Position numbers and translations under genes: made by a program. From Comamonadaceae bacterium (GTDB lineage Bacteria > Pseudomonadota > Gammaproteobacteria > Burkholderiales > Burkholderiaceae_C), in contig CANFWT010000005.1 of NCBI GenBank assembly GCA_947450895.1, positions 1 through 64,000 of the forward strand: DNA of 64,000 nucleotides. Reading direction: 5' to 3'. Each line of letters begins with the position of its first letter. Positions within the stretch are counted from its first letter, which is position 1. The notes under the pieces were generated by a model. The model was given only the letters and a program-made list of their open reading frames with translations. It was not told the DNA's origin and ran no database searches. This document shows, one piece after another, positions 1 through 8,190 of the stretch.

Positions 1-1059
1 CAGGGCACCGGAGTGCACGTGGCCCACGGTCCAGTCGGTGTAGTGGCTCAGCGCGTTGACGGTTTTGATGGACATCATGGGGCCCTCGAAGGTGCTCATG
101 CCGTAGAAGGACAGAGAAACGATCAAAAAGCGCAATATCGGGTCGTCACGCAGCTTGTGCCAAGCGCCTGAGAGCGTCATGATGCCGTTGATCATGCCGC
201 CCCAGCTGGGCGCCAACAGAATCAGCGAGAACACCATGCCCACCGATTGGGTCCAGTCTGGCAAGGCGGTGTAGTGCAGGTGGTGCGGGCCCGCCCACAT
301 ATAGGTAAATATCAGCGCCCAAAAGTGCACGATGGACAAGCGGTAGCTGTACACCGGCCGCTCCGCTTGTTTGGGAATGAAGTAATACATCATGCCCAAA
401 AAGCCTGCGGTGAGGAAAAAGCCCACCGCGTTGTGGCCGTACCACCACTGCACCATGGCGTCTTGCACACCGGCATAGGCAGAGTACGACTTCATCCAAC
501 CCGCCGGAATGGCTGCGCTATTGACCAAGTGCAATATGGCAACGGCCAAGATAAAGGCGCCAAAGAACCAGTTAGCCACGTAAATGTGTTTGACCTTGCG
601 TGTGCCCAAAGTGCCGAAGAACACGATGGCGTAGGACACCCACACCAGGGTGATCAAGATGTCGATGGGCCACTCCAACTCGGCGTATTCCTTGCCCTGG
701 GTGTAGCCCAGCGGCAGCGAGATGGCGGCGGCCAAAATCACCAACTGCCAGCCCCAGAAGGTAAACGCCGCGAGTTTGTCGCCAAACAAGCGCACTTGCG
801 AGGTGCGCTGTACCACGTAGTACGAGGCGGCAAACAAGCCGCAGCCGCCAAAGGCAAAAATCACCGCATTGGTGTGCAGCGGCCGCAAGCGACCGTAACT
901 CAGCCAGGGAATGCCGAAATTGAGCTCGGGCCAGGCCAGTTGGGCGGCGATGATCACCCCCACCAGCATGCCTACCACCCCCCACACCACCGTCATGATG
1001 GCGAACTGCCGCACGACGGTGTCGTTGTAGCTCGCCGCTTTTGCGTTCGAAATTGCCAT
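1..1059 (-). CDS. ccoN: cbb3-type cytochrome c oxidase subunit I, C-terminus outside window
   Basis: Catalytic haem-copper subunit of the high-affinity cbb3 oxidase in the inner membrane, reducing oxygen to water at low oxygen. The reverse strand reads as one open frame of 353 codons from the ATG at 1059 to the window edge. It starts [16 protein letters not shown], and near the edge it carries [12 protein letters not shown] and [14 protein letters not shown], blocks typical of CcoN. Several hydrophobic helices are visible between. GGAAGC just upstream of the ATG is a plausible ribosome site. It follows ccoI and ccoS in the same direction and has its own FNR-type box at 1118-1131. The remaining cco genes presumably lie beyond position 1. 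Confidence 0.95.
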   Translation of the reverse strand, partial: MAISNAKAASYNDTVVRQFAIMTVVWGVVGMLVGVIIAAQLAWPELNFGIPWLSYGRLRPLHTNAVIFAFGGCGLFAASYYVVQRTSQVRLFGDKLAAFTFWGWQLVILAAAISLPLGYTQGKEYAELEWPIDILITLVWVSYAIVFFGTLGTRKVKHIYVANWFFGAFILAVAILHLVNSAAIPAGWMKSYSAYAGVQDAMVQWWYGHNAVGFFLTAGFLGMMYYFIPKQAERPVYSYRLSIVHFWALIFTYMWAGPHHLHYTALPDWTQSVGMVFSLILLAPSWGGMINGIMTLSGAWHKLRDDPILRFLIVSLSFYGMSTFEGPMMSIKTVNALSHYTDWTVGHVHSGAL

Positions 1060-1082
1060 ACCGCTTCCTATGAAATGACCTT

Positions 1083-1098
1083 GCGCACAAGTGTGCGC
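1083..1098 (-). promoter_or_regulatory. Perfect inverted repeat in the ccoN leader region
   Basis: GCGCACAAGTGTGCGC is a perfect 7-bp stem with a 2-base centre, 24 bp upstream of ccoN. It lies where transcription would begin if the FNR-type box were centred near -41. It could be a 5' mRNA stem-loop or a second operator. The repeat is seen; its function is inferred. Confidence 0.4.
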
Positions 1099-1117
1099 GG
1101 GTCTTTGGAAACGCCAC

Positions 1118-1131
1118 TTGACACAAGTCAA
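1118..1131 (-). promoter_or_regulatory. FNR/Anr-type box upstream of ccoN
   Basis: TTGACACAAGTCAA is a dyad that differs from the FNR consensus TTGAT-N4-ATCAA by one base in each half. It lies between ccoS and ccoN, centred 65 bp upstream of the ccoN ATG. FNR-family control of cbb3 operons is well established, so low-oxygen activation of ccoN is likely. Confidence 0.75.
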
Positions 1132-1168
1132 ACGGGCGGCAATGAAACCGCTTATGGTGAGAAAACGT

Positions 1169-1306
1169 TCACGGTTCGCGCAAAATGCGCTCGCCCTCGG
1201 ACTCTATATCCTCAAACTGACCGCGGTGAATGGCCCACCACAGCCCACCGAGAATGAAAAAGACCAGCACGACCGACAGTGGGATGAGTAGATAAAGAAT
1301 GTCCAT
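1169..1306 (-). CDS. ccoS: cbb3 oxidase assembly/maturation protein CcoS
   Basis: A 45-residue protein with one membrane helix near its start ([17 protein letters not shown]), then [16 protein letters not shown] and an acidic tail. This is the usual form of CcoS, which is needed to mature the haem/copper centres of cbb3 oxidase. It lies 16 bp downstream of ccoI and before ccoN, the standard neighbourhood. The ATG ends at 1306 and the TGA lies at 1169-1171. Recognition rests on size, the GxxWWA-x-xxGQF-(D/E)D pattern and position. Confidence 0.9.
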   Translation of the reverse strand: MDILYLLIPLSVVLVFFILGGLWWAIHRGQFEDIESEGERILREP

Positions 1307-1322
1307 GGCGTGTCCGTGAAAG

Positions 1323-3713
1323 TCAGTCCGATGCAGCCGCCTGCAGCACGGTGTCTGGCAGCGTGGTACGCGACAAGCGCAAGGCGTTGCCCACCACCAG
1401 GAGTGAACTCGCCGCCATGCCCAGGCCCGCTGCCCAGGCAGGCAAGTAGCCGGCCACGGCCAAGGGCACGCACACCGCGTTGTACCCCAGGGCCCACACC
1501 AGGTTTTGCCGCACCACCGCCATGGTGCGCTGCGCTAGCAGCACAGTCTGCGCTATCGGAGACAGATGTGCGCCCAGCACCACAAAATCGGTCTGGGCCT
1601 GGGCCAGCGGCACTGCCTGGCCCAAGGCGAAAGACACCTGCGCGCCGGCAAGCACCGGCGCGTCATTCAAGCCGTCTCCCACCATGGCCACCTGCCGCCC
1701 CTGCGCCTGCAAGTCGCGCAGCGCCTGCAACTTGTCGGCGGGTGAACAGCCACCGCGCGCCTGCTTGAGCCCCAGCGCAGCAGCCACCCGGTCCACCGCC
1801 AGCTGGCTGTCGCCTGAGAGCACCCGGACCTCCAGTCCCGCCGCTTGCAAGGCATCAACGCATGCCTGGGCATCGTTGCGCAGCGCTTCCGCCATGAAGA
1901 ACGTGGCCACGCAGCCCTGCGCGTCGCAAAGCACGGTATGGCTCGGCGCGTCGACCAAAGGCGGTACACCACAAAACGCCGCGGAGCCCAAGCGCAGCGC
2001 CAGCGGCACTTGGCAGCGCGCACTGTCATTTGCGTCGCCACCGTAAAACACCTGGCCGCTCAGGCCCTGCCCCGGACTTTCGGCCACGCCGGCGCACAAC
2101 CAGTCAGTCCCGAAATCCGCCGCAGCGTCAACCACCGCGCGGGCCACCGGATGCTGCGAGTGGCGCGCCAGCGCCGCCGACCAGGCCAGTGCCTGGTCCC
2201 TGGATACGCCGGGGCGGGTTTGCACGGTTTGCACCCACAGGCGGTCTTGGCTGAGGGTACCGGTTTTGTCAAACACCACTGTATCCACCTGTGCCAACGC
2301 CTCCAAGGCCTGTAGACGCCGTACCAAAATGCCGCTGCCAGCCAGCCTCCCAGCAGCCGCCAACATGGCTGCCGGCGTGGCCAGCGACAGCGCGCAAGGG
2401 CAAGTCACTACCAGCACCGCGACGGCCACCATCAGCGCGCGCTCGGGGTCGCGGTCCCACCACCACAACGCCGCCCCCGCGGCACTCACTAGCACTGCCA
2501 GCAAAAAGGGCTTGGCCAGCCGGTCCGCCAGGCGTGCCACGGCGGGTTTGGTGGCAGCTGCGGCTTCCATCAGCGCCACGATGTGGGAAAACCGGGTGTC
2601 TGCAGCCACCCGCTGCACGCGCACCCACAGGGTGGCACTGAGGTTGAAGCTGCCCGCCAGCACCGACCCGCCCACGCCGCGGTGCAAGGGGCGCGACTCG
2701 CCCGTGAGCAGCGCCTCATTCACGCTGCTGGTGCCCTGCTCGACCACGCCGTCTGCGGCAAACGACTCGCCGGGCTGCACCCGCAGCAAGTCACCCACCC
2801 GAAGTCGGCGCACCGCGACGCGTTCAAACGCGCCGTCAGGCAGCTGGCGCTCGGCTGCGTCAGGCAGGCGGTTCATCACCGCCTCCAAAGCACCAGCGGT
2901 GCGCTCGCGCCATCGCAGCTCTAGCCAGCGGCCGCTGAGCAAGAAGAAGACAAACATGGTGAGCGAATCGAAATACACCTCGCGCCCAAACAGTCCGGCG
3001 GGCTCAAACGTGCCTGCGGTGCTGACGGCAAAGGTCACCGCAATACCCAGCGCAACGGGCAAGTCCATGCCGATGCGCCACTGCACGACGTCCTGCCAAG
3101 CACTGCGGAAAAAGGGACCGCAGGCGAAGAAAACCACCGGAAGAGTCAGCACCCAAGAGGCCCATCGCAGCAACGCCTCCATCTCAGCGCTGAGGTCGCC
3201 TGGGCGCGCGGTGTACGCGGGATAGGCGTACATCATGACCTGCATCATGCACAGGCCTGCCACCAGCCAGCGCCAAAGCGCCTCGCGGCTCTGGGCCCGG
3301 CGCGCATGGGCGGCAAAGGCGTCGTTGGCGGGCAGCACCTGGTAGCCGCTGGTGAGCACCGCTTGCATCCAGCGCGACGGCAACACTGCCTCAGCGCGCC
3401 ACTGTACCGTGGCGCGCTGACCGCCCATGCTCACTGCTGCCGCCTGCACGCCAGGAACCCGGCGCAAGGCATCTTCCACCGTCACCGAGCACGCCGCACA
3501 GTGCATGCCACCCACCACCACCTGTGACTCCCACACACCAGATGCTGCGTCCAGCAGGCGGCTAAATGCACTCCATTCCTGGGGTTCATCGAGAAGTTCT
3601 AAGTGTGCGGCAGGAGGCATGAGGGCAATGCATGCACGCAAGGTGCGGTGGAGGCAGGGAACATGGCAAGCGCCGCAAGTGTGCACCAGCACCGCAACCG
3701 TGTGTTGATCCAT
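1323..3713 (-). CDS. ccoI: cbb3-associated copper-transporting P-type ATPase
   Basis: P1B-type ATPase (CcoI/FixI group) that moves copper across the inner membrane for cbb3 oxidase assembly. The 796-residue protein has a Cys-rich start (C13, C16, C20), a heavy-metal domain with GMHCAAC at 69-75, eight or so membrane segments, TGES at 337-340, the ion-site CPC at 438-440, the phosphorylated D482 in DKTGT, an HP pair at 521-522 and GDGLNDAP at 679-686. All catalytic motifs are present. It is the first gene of a minus-strand cco run, 16 bp before ccoS. The start codon at 3711-3713 lies inside an FNR-type box. Confidence 0.95.
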   Translation of the reverse strand: MDQHTVAVLVHTCGACHVPCLHRTLRACIALMPPAAHLELLDEPQEWSAFSRLLDAASGVWESQVVVGGMHCAACSVTVEDALRRVPGVQAAAVSMGGQRATVQWRAEAVLPSRWMQAVLTSGYQVLPANDAFAAHARRAQSREALWRWLVAGLCMMQVMMYAYPAYTARPGDLSAEMEALLRWASWVLTLPVVFFACGPFFRSAWQDVVQWRIGMDLPVALGIAVTFAVSTAGTFEPAGLFGREVYFDSLTMFVFFLLSGRWLELRWRERTAGALEAVMNRLPDAAERQLPDGAFERVAVRRLRVGDLLRVQPGESFAADGVVEQGTSSVNEALLTGESRPLHRGVGGSVLAGSFNLSATLWVRVQRVAADTRFSHIVALMEAAAATKPAVARLADRLAKPFLLAVLVSAAGAALWWWDRDPERALMVAVAVLVVTCPCALSLATPAAMLAAAGRLAGSGILVRRLQALEALAQVDTVVFDKTGTLSQDRLWVQTVQTRPGVSRDQALAWSAALARHSQHPVARAVVDAAADFGTDWLCAGVAESPGQGLSGQVFYGGDANDSARCQVPLALRLGSAAFCGVPPLVDAPSHTVLCDAQGCVATFFMAEALRNDAQACVDALQAAGLEVRVLSGDSQLAVDRVAAALGLKQARGGCSPADKLQALRDLQAQGRQVAMVGDGLNDAPVLAGAQVSFALGQAVPLAQAQTDFVVLGAHLSPIAQTVLLAQRTMAVVRQNLVWALGYNAVCVPLAVAGYLPAWAAGLGMAASSLLVVGNALRLSRTTLPDTVLQAAASD

Positions 3714-3718
3714 GTCAA
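3705..3718. promoter_or_regulatory. FNR-type box overlapping the ccoI start codon
   Basis: TTGATCCATGTCAA matches TTGAT-N4-ATCAA with one mismatch and contains the ccoI ATG. It cannot lie at an activating position for ccoI. It would sit about 41 bp upstream of a start site near 3753 for uspA on the plus strand. This suggests FNR-dependent uspA transcription and perhaps repression of ccoI. Confidence 0.6.
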
Positions 3719-3788
3719 AAGCGGAAAAATCTTCGCTGCTAGCCTAGTCAGCGCAGGTACCTGCCAATCACCATGAAAGGGTTTTTTT

Positions 3789-4232
3789 ATGTATGCACGC
3801 ATTTTGGTGGCCACCGACGGCTCGGAGTTGTCTAAAAAAGCCGTGGCCAGCGCCATCGACCTGGCGGCGGCTTGTAAAGCCGAGCTGGTAGCGCTGCAGG
3901 TGGTGCCCCCTTACCCTATCAGCTACTTTGAAGGTGGCATCGCCATCGACGGCGCCGAAATCCAGCGCATCGAAACGCTTTGGGCCAACAACGCCAAGGC
4001 CAACGTGGACGCCATTGCACAGACCGCCCTGGCCAAAGGCGTCAAAACGCAGGCGCTCACCAGCCGCTCCGACGTGGTCTCCAACGCCGTGATTGCCGCT
4101 GCCAAAAAGCATGGCTGCGACCTGATTGTCATGGCCTCCCATGGGCGCCGGGGCATCACCCGCTTGCTTCTGGGCAGCGAAACCCAGCAAGTGCTGACCC
4201 ATGCCAGCACCGCCGTACTGGTAGTGCGTTAG
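3789..4232 (+). CDS. uspA: Universal stress protein, UspA family
   Basis: Cytoplasmic stress protein of 147 residues, the normal length for a single Usp domain. It opens MYARILVATDGSELSKKAV and ends with the nucleotide-binding loop MASHGRRG...GSETQ followed by TAVLVV. The loop fits the family pattern G-2X-G-9X-G(S/T) except that the first glycine is alanine, so ATP binding is probable but not certain. AAAGGG upstream of the ATG is the ribosome site. It diverges from ccoI across about 75 bp with the FNR-type box, suggesting induction at low oxygen. The convergent neighbour is an HD-GYP protein. Confidence 0.9.
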   Translation: MYARILVATDGSELSKKAVASAIDLAAACKAELVALQVVPPYPISYFEGGIAIDGAEIQRIETLWANNAKANVDAIAQTALAKGVKTQALTSRSDVVSNAVIAAAKKHGCDLIVMASHGRRGITRLLLGSETQQVLTHASTAVLVVR

Positions 4233-4241
4233 CGCACGGCT

Positions 4242-4257
4242 GCGGGCCTCAGCCCGC
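4242..4257. terminator. Possible bidirectional hairpin between uspA and the HD-GYP gene
   Basis: A perfect 6-bp stem (GCGGGC / GCCCGC, loop CTCA) sits at the convergent ends of the two genes and overlaps the last codons of the minus-strand one. No T-run follows on either strand, so intrinsic termination is only a suggestion. Confidence 0.3.
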
Positions 4258-5325
4258 GGGGTCAAGTGCCTGGGGGACGCTGTGTGGGTCGTCTTGGAAC
4301 CGCGCGCGAATGGCCAGCACCTGCGGCCATGCGGCCAAAAACGCATCCACGCAACGGGGATCGAAATGGCGACCCCGACCATCCCGCAAATGCTCGGCGG
4401 CTTGCTCCACGGACCACGCTTTCTTATACGGTCGGTGGGAACACAGAGCGTCGAACACATCGGCGACGGCAACGATGCGGCTGAAAATCGGGATCTCCTC
4501 GCCCTTGAGGCCTTGCGGGTAGCCGGTTCCATCAAATTTTTCATGGTGGCCCAGTGCAATCGCTGCGCCCGCCTGCAGCAACGGCGAACTGCTGTTCTTG
4601 AGCAATTCATAGCCCAAGCGCGCGTGCTGCTGCATCACCCGCAATTCCTCGGCGTCGAGCTTTCCGGGCTTGAGCAGCACACGGTCAGGAATACCGACCT
4701 TGCCGATATCGTGCATCGCCGCCGCGTTGAGCAACAGTTCCTGGTCTTGCGCCGACAACTTCAACTCGCGCGCTATCAGGCAGGAGTAATGGGTCATGCG
4801 CATGATGTGCATGCCGGTATCGGCGTCGCGGTACTCCGCCGCCTTGGCCAAGTACATCACGGTCTCGCACTCTCGCGCACGGATTTCCAGCGTGGCTTGC
4901 TGCACGCTGTGGGCCAACCAGGCCGCCCTATCGGTCAACTTTCGCGTGGCATCGCTGAGTTTGAGCATGTTTTTTGCACGCGCGGAAAATTCCAAAGGGT
5001 CGACCGGTTTGGACAAAAAATCGTCCGCCCCGGACTCCAGCGCCTGGTAGCGGATATCGCGCTCTTCGTTGGCGGTGACCATCAGCACGGGCGTGGTCTG
5101 GGCGCCTTCAATGCGCCGAAATTCGCTGATAAATTCCAGGCCGTTCATCTGCGGCATCATGAAGTCGAGCACAACCAAGTCGACCCGGTTGTTTCGGGCA
5201 AACTCCAGCGCCAGCAACGGATCACTGAAACCGTGGGCCTGGGTATCCGCCAGGCGCTTGACCAGGGTGCCAAACAAAAGCAGGTTGACCTGCGCGTCAT
5301 CCACGATAAGTACGCACTGCGTCAC
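4249..5325 (-). CDS. Response regulator with HD-GYP domain (RpfG type)
   Basis: Predicted cyclic-di-GMP phosphodiesterase controlled by phosphorylation. Residues 3-120 form a receiver domain (acidic pair D9-D10, phospho-acceptor D54 in VVLDFMMP, K106 in SKP). An HD-GYP domain covers about 155-345 with H205-D206 (MHDIGK), H260-H261 and GYP at 268-270, so the metal-binding core is intact. A GTG start at 5325 gives 358 residues and begins exactly at the receiver fold (VTQCVLIVDD); the longer upstream reading overlaps lgt and looks artificial. No histidine kinase is adjacent. Lowering c-di-GMP would favour motility, fitting the nearby flagellar genes, but no target is shown. Confidence 0.88.
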   Translation of the reverse strand: MTQCVLIVDDAQVNLLLFGTLVKRLADTQAHGFSDPLLALEFARNNRVDLVVLDFMMPQMNGLEFISEFRRIEGAQTTPVLMVTANEERDIRYQALESGADDFLSKPVDPLEFSARAKNMLKLSDATRKLTDRAAWLAHSVQQATLEIRARECETVMYLAKAAEYRDADTGMHIMRMTHYSCLIARELKLSAQDQELLLNAAAMHDIGKVGIPDRVLLKPGKLDAEELRVMQQHARLGYELLKNSSSPLLQAGAAIALGHHEKFDGTGYPQGLKGEEIPIFSRIVAVADVFDALCSHRPYKKAWSVEQAAEHLRDGRGRHFDPRCVDAFLAAWPQVLAIRARFQDDPHSVPQALDPAG

Positions 5326-5413
5326 AAAACAAACCTTTGTGGAAGATGTACCGCACCATCTGATGGTGTGCACAAAGAATAGACAGCGCTGACCGGCATA
5401 AGGGCTTGAGGAT

Positions 5414-6232
5414 TCACGCGCGCCCCGTAACCGGATTGCGTCCAGCCCATACCCACAGCGCGGCGCCCCCCAGTACCATGGGCACACACAGCCACTGGCC
5501 CATGCTCATGCCCAGGGACAAGAGCCCCAAATGGGCGTCGGGCTCGCGAAAAAACTCGGCCGTGAAACGCAACACGCCATAACCGAACAAAAATGCTGCG
5601 GCCACGCGGCCTTGCCGTGGCCCGCTGGAGGCATACCACCACAACAGCACAAACAGCAGCACGCCCTCCAGCAAAAATTGGTAAATTTGAGACGGATGGC
5701 GTGGCGCGGTCCCTGCCCCGCGGAACACCATACCCCAAGGCAAGTCCGGGTCGGCCACGCGCCCCCACAGTTCCCCGTTGATAAAGTTGCCCACCCGCCC
5801 TGAGGCCAGCCCCGTGGGCACGCAAGGTGCCACCAAATCGGCCACCTGCCAAAACGGTCTGCGGCGCGAATAGGCGAACCAGACCATGGACGCAATCACT
5901 CCCAGCATGCCGCCGTGAAAACTCATGCCACCTTGCCATACCGCCAGAATCTCCAGCGGATGCTGGGCGTAGTACAGCGGTTTGTAAAACAGGCAATACC
6001 CCAGTCGCCCCCCCAGAACCACCCCCATGACGCCCAGGAACAGCACGTCTTCTAGGTCGCGGTAAGTCCAGGGCGTCTGCGCCTGGCCGCTCGAAAACGA
6101 CGGATGGCGCAAGCGCATGCGACCCAGCGCCAGGAACAAGGCAAATGCCACCAGGTATGTAATTCCGTACCAGTGAACAGCGACCGGGCCGAGTTGCAAG
6201 GCCACCGGGTCAATTTGGGGATGAATCAGCAT
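5414..6232 (-). CDS. lgt: Prolipoprotein diacylglyceryl transferase
   Basis: Inner-membrane enzyme that adds diacylglycerol to the lipobox cysteine of prolipoproteins, the first step of lipoprotein maturation. The 272-residue polytopic protein has the family blocks [10 protein letters not shown] (74-83), MSFHGGMLG with H106, and the signature [14 protein letters not shown] (145-158). Length is typical. The ATG at 6232 follows a 66-bp gap to the divergent moxR. Likely clients in this window are the FlgH and FlgP lipoproteins. Confidence 0.95.
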   Translation of the reverse strand: MLIHPQIDPVALQLGPVAVHWYGITYLVAFALFLALGRMRLRHPSFSSGQAQTPWTYRDLEDVLFLGVMGVVLGGRLGYCLFYKPLYYAQHPLEILAVWQGGMSFHGGMLGVIASMVWFAYSRRRPFWQVADLVAPCVPTGLASGRVGNFINGELWGRVADPDLPWGMVFRGAGTAPRHPSQIYQFLLEGVLLFVLLWWYASSGPRQGRVAAAFLFGYGVLRFTAEFFREPDAHLGLLSLGMSMGQWLCVPMVLGGAALWVWAGRNPVTGRA

Positions 6233-6298
6233 GGGGCTATTGTGCCTTCACAGCCTGCGCGAGGCCCTAGAATCAGGTTTTAAATTGTCCATTTCATA

Positions 6299-7219
6299 AT
6301 GAACATACAAATCACAATAAAACCGATTTTGTCACAATTAAATGGCGTAATTGTGGGAAAACCCCAGCAAGTGCAAGATTGCCTGTCCTGCCTGCTTGCC
6401 GGCGGCAATCTGCTGATTGAGGACGTACCGGGCGTGGGCAAAACCACACTGGCCCAAGCCTTGGCCAAGACCTTGGGGCTGGAGTTTGCGCGGGTCCAGT
6501 TCACCTCGGACCTGATGCCCAGCGATCTCTCGGGCGTTTCGGTCTACACCCGTGACCAAGACGGTTTTGTCTTCCACCCCGGACCCATATTCACCCAGGT
6601 CCTGCTGGCCGACGAGATCAACCGCGCCAGCCCCAAGACCCAAAGCGCGCTGCTGGAGGCTATGGAGGAAAACCAGGTGACCGTCGACGGCCAGACCCGC
6701 TCGCTGCCCCGACCTTTCTTCGTCATCGCCACGCAAAACCCGCATGACCAACTGGGCACCCACCCCTTGCCCGAATCCCAGCTCGACCGGTTTTTGATGC
6801 GTATTTCTCTGGGCTACCCTGACCGGGCGGCCGAACGCCAGTTGCTCGCGGGCGACGACCGGCGCGAAAAACTGCGCGATTTACGCCCCGCCCTCAATGC
6901 CAGCCAACTGGCGCAGTTGCAAGCGGCGGTGCCCTCCGTGCACGCGTCTGACGCCTTGCTGGACTATGTTCAGGACTTGGTGCAAGCCACCCGCTCGGGC
7001 CAATGGTTTGTTCAAGGTTTGAGTCCGCGCGCCGGCATCGCCTTACTGCGAGTGGCGCAGGCCCACGCGCTGCTGCAAGGGCGCGACTACGTGGCGCCCG
7101 ATGATGTCCGGGATGTGATCGGGCAAACCATCGCCCACCGCTTGGTGCCGCTGGCCAGTGCAGGACGCACGGCGCTGAGCCAGGTGCAGGCCATGGTGGG
7201 GGCAGTGCCGCTGCCATGA
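6299..7219 (+). CDS. MoxR-family AAA+ ATPase
   Basis: Cytoplasmic AAA+ ATPase of the MoxR group, thought to act as a chaperone for partner proteins at the envelope. The 306-residue protein shows Walker A VPGVGKTT at 43-50, a Walker B loop with DEIN at 105-108, and ATQNPHDQLGTHPLPESQ with sensor 1. It is the first gene of a three-gene unit with DUF58 and transglutaminase-like proteins, overlapping the next gene by four bases (ATGA). The region before it is AT-richer than its surroundings, but no clear ribosome site precedes the ATG. Confidence 0.9.
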   Translation: MNIQITIKPILSQLNGVIVGKPQQVQDCLSCLLAGGNLLIEDVPGVGKTTLAQALAKTLGLEFARVQFTSDLMPSDLSGVSVYTRDQDGFVFHPGPIFTQVLLADEINRASPKTQSALLEAMEENQVTVDGQTRSLPRPFFVIATQNPHDQLGTHPLPESQLDRFLMRISLGYPDRAAERQLLAGDDRREKLRDLRPALNASQLAQLQAAVPSVHASDALLDYVQDLVQATRSGQWFVQGLSPRAGIALLRVAQAHALLQGRDYVAPDDVRDVIGQTIAHRLVPLASAGRTALSQVQAMVGAVPLP

Positions 7220-8190
7220 GGCCGCAGCCATGGATGCGCGCGCGCCTGAACCGTTGGTGGCAGTCGCGTCTGCGGCCAAGTGACGCCGTGCAACTGACCC
7301 ACCGCAACGTCTATATCCTGCCCACAGCGCCGGGCCTGCTGCTGTCGGCCACCCTGCTGGTATTGCTGCTGGCTTCGATCAATTTCCAGCTCAATCTGGG
7401 CTATGCCTTGACATTTTTGCTCTCAGGCTGCGCACTCGTGGGAATGCACGTGGGGCACGCTACGCTGCGTGGCCTGCAGCTGCAACTGCAGGTTCCACCG
7501 CCCCGTTTTCTAGACGGCACGGCTGCCCTGACGGTGCAACTTCACAACGCCGACACCGCACCACGCTACGGCGTGGGCATGGCCGTGCTGGGAACCGCCG
7601 CGTGGAGTTGGGGTGAAGTCCCAGCGCGCGCAAGTTGCGCGCTGCAGCTCGCCTGGCGCGCACCGCACAGGGGTTGGGTGGCACTACCGCGGCTCACCGC
7701 AGAAACCCGTTTCCCCATGGGTGCCTTCCGGGTCTGGACCGTGTGGCAACCCGCTAGCAAGGTGCTGGTCTACCCGCGTCCAGAAAGCCCCGAACCGGCG
7801 CTGCCAGCGCATGGGCCAAGCCAGGGCACGCTTGGTAACGCCTCCGACAAGACCTTGACCGAAGGCCCATGGGATGGCGTACGCGCTTACCGCAGAGGGG
7901 ACCCGCTCAAGCACGTGAACTGGAAAAAGTCCGCCAGCGCGCTGGCAACGGGGTCTGGTGCACTGCTGAGCCACGAGACCCTGGTGCGCCAGTGTGCGGA
8001 ATTGCACCTCGATTACGCACAGACTGGGCTGGCCGACAAAGAGGCCCGCCTTTCGCGCCTGTGCGCTTGGGTATGCACCGCAGATCGGCAAGGGGCGCCA
8101 TACAGCCTGGGCCTGCCAGGCCAGCTCATTGGGCCTTCCAGCGGCGCGGCGCACCTGCACCAGTGCCTGGAGGCGCTGGCTCTGTGCTAA
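7216..8190 (+). CDS. DUF58 domain protein
   Basis: Membrane-anchored protein of 324 residues with two hydrophobic helices near residues 35-75 and the DUF58 signature GDPLKHVNWK at 228-237, preceded by DGVRAYRRG. Biochemical function is not established for the family; it is nearly always coupled to MoxR and to transglutaminase-like membrane proteins, as here. It overlaps moxR by four bases and the next gene by several bases, so the three are almost certainly translated from one mRNA. Confidence 0.88.
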   Translation: MRPQPWMRARLNRWWQSRLRPSDAVQLTHRNVYILPTAPGLLLSATLLVLLLASINFQLNLGYALTFLLSGCALVGMHVGHATLRGLQLQLQVPPPRFLDGTAALTVQLHNADTAPRYGVGMAVLGTAAWSWGEVPARASCALQLAWRAPHRGWVALPRLTAETRFPMGAFRVWTVWQPASKVLVYPRPESPEPALPAHGPSQGTLGNASDKTLTEGPWDGVRAYRRGDPLKHVNWKKSASALATGSGALLSHETLVRQCAELHLDYAQTGLADKEARLSRLCAWVCTADRQGAPYSLGLPGQLIGPSSGAAHLHQCLEALALC

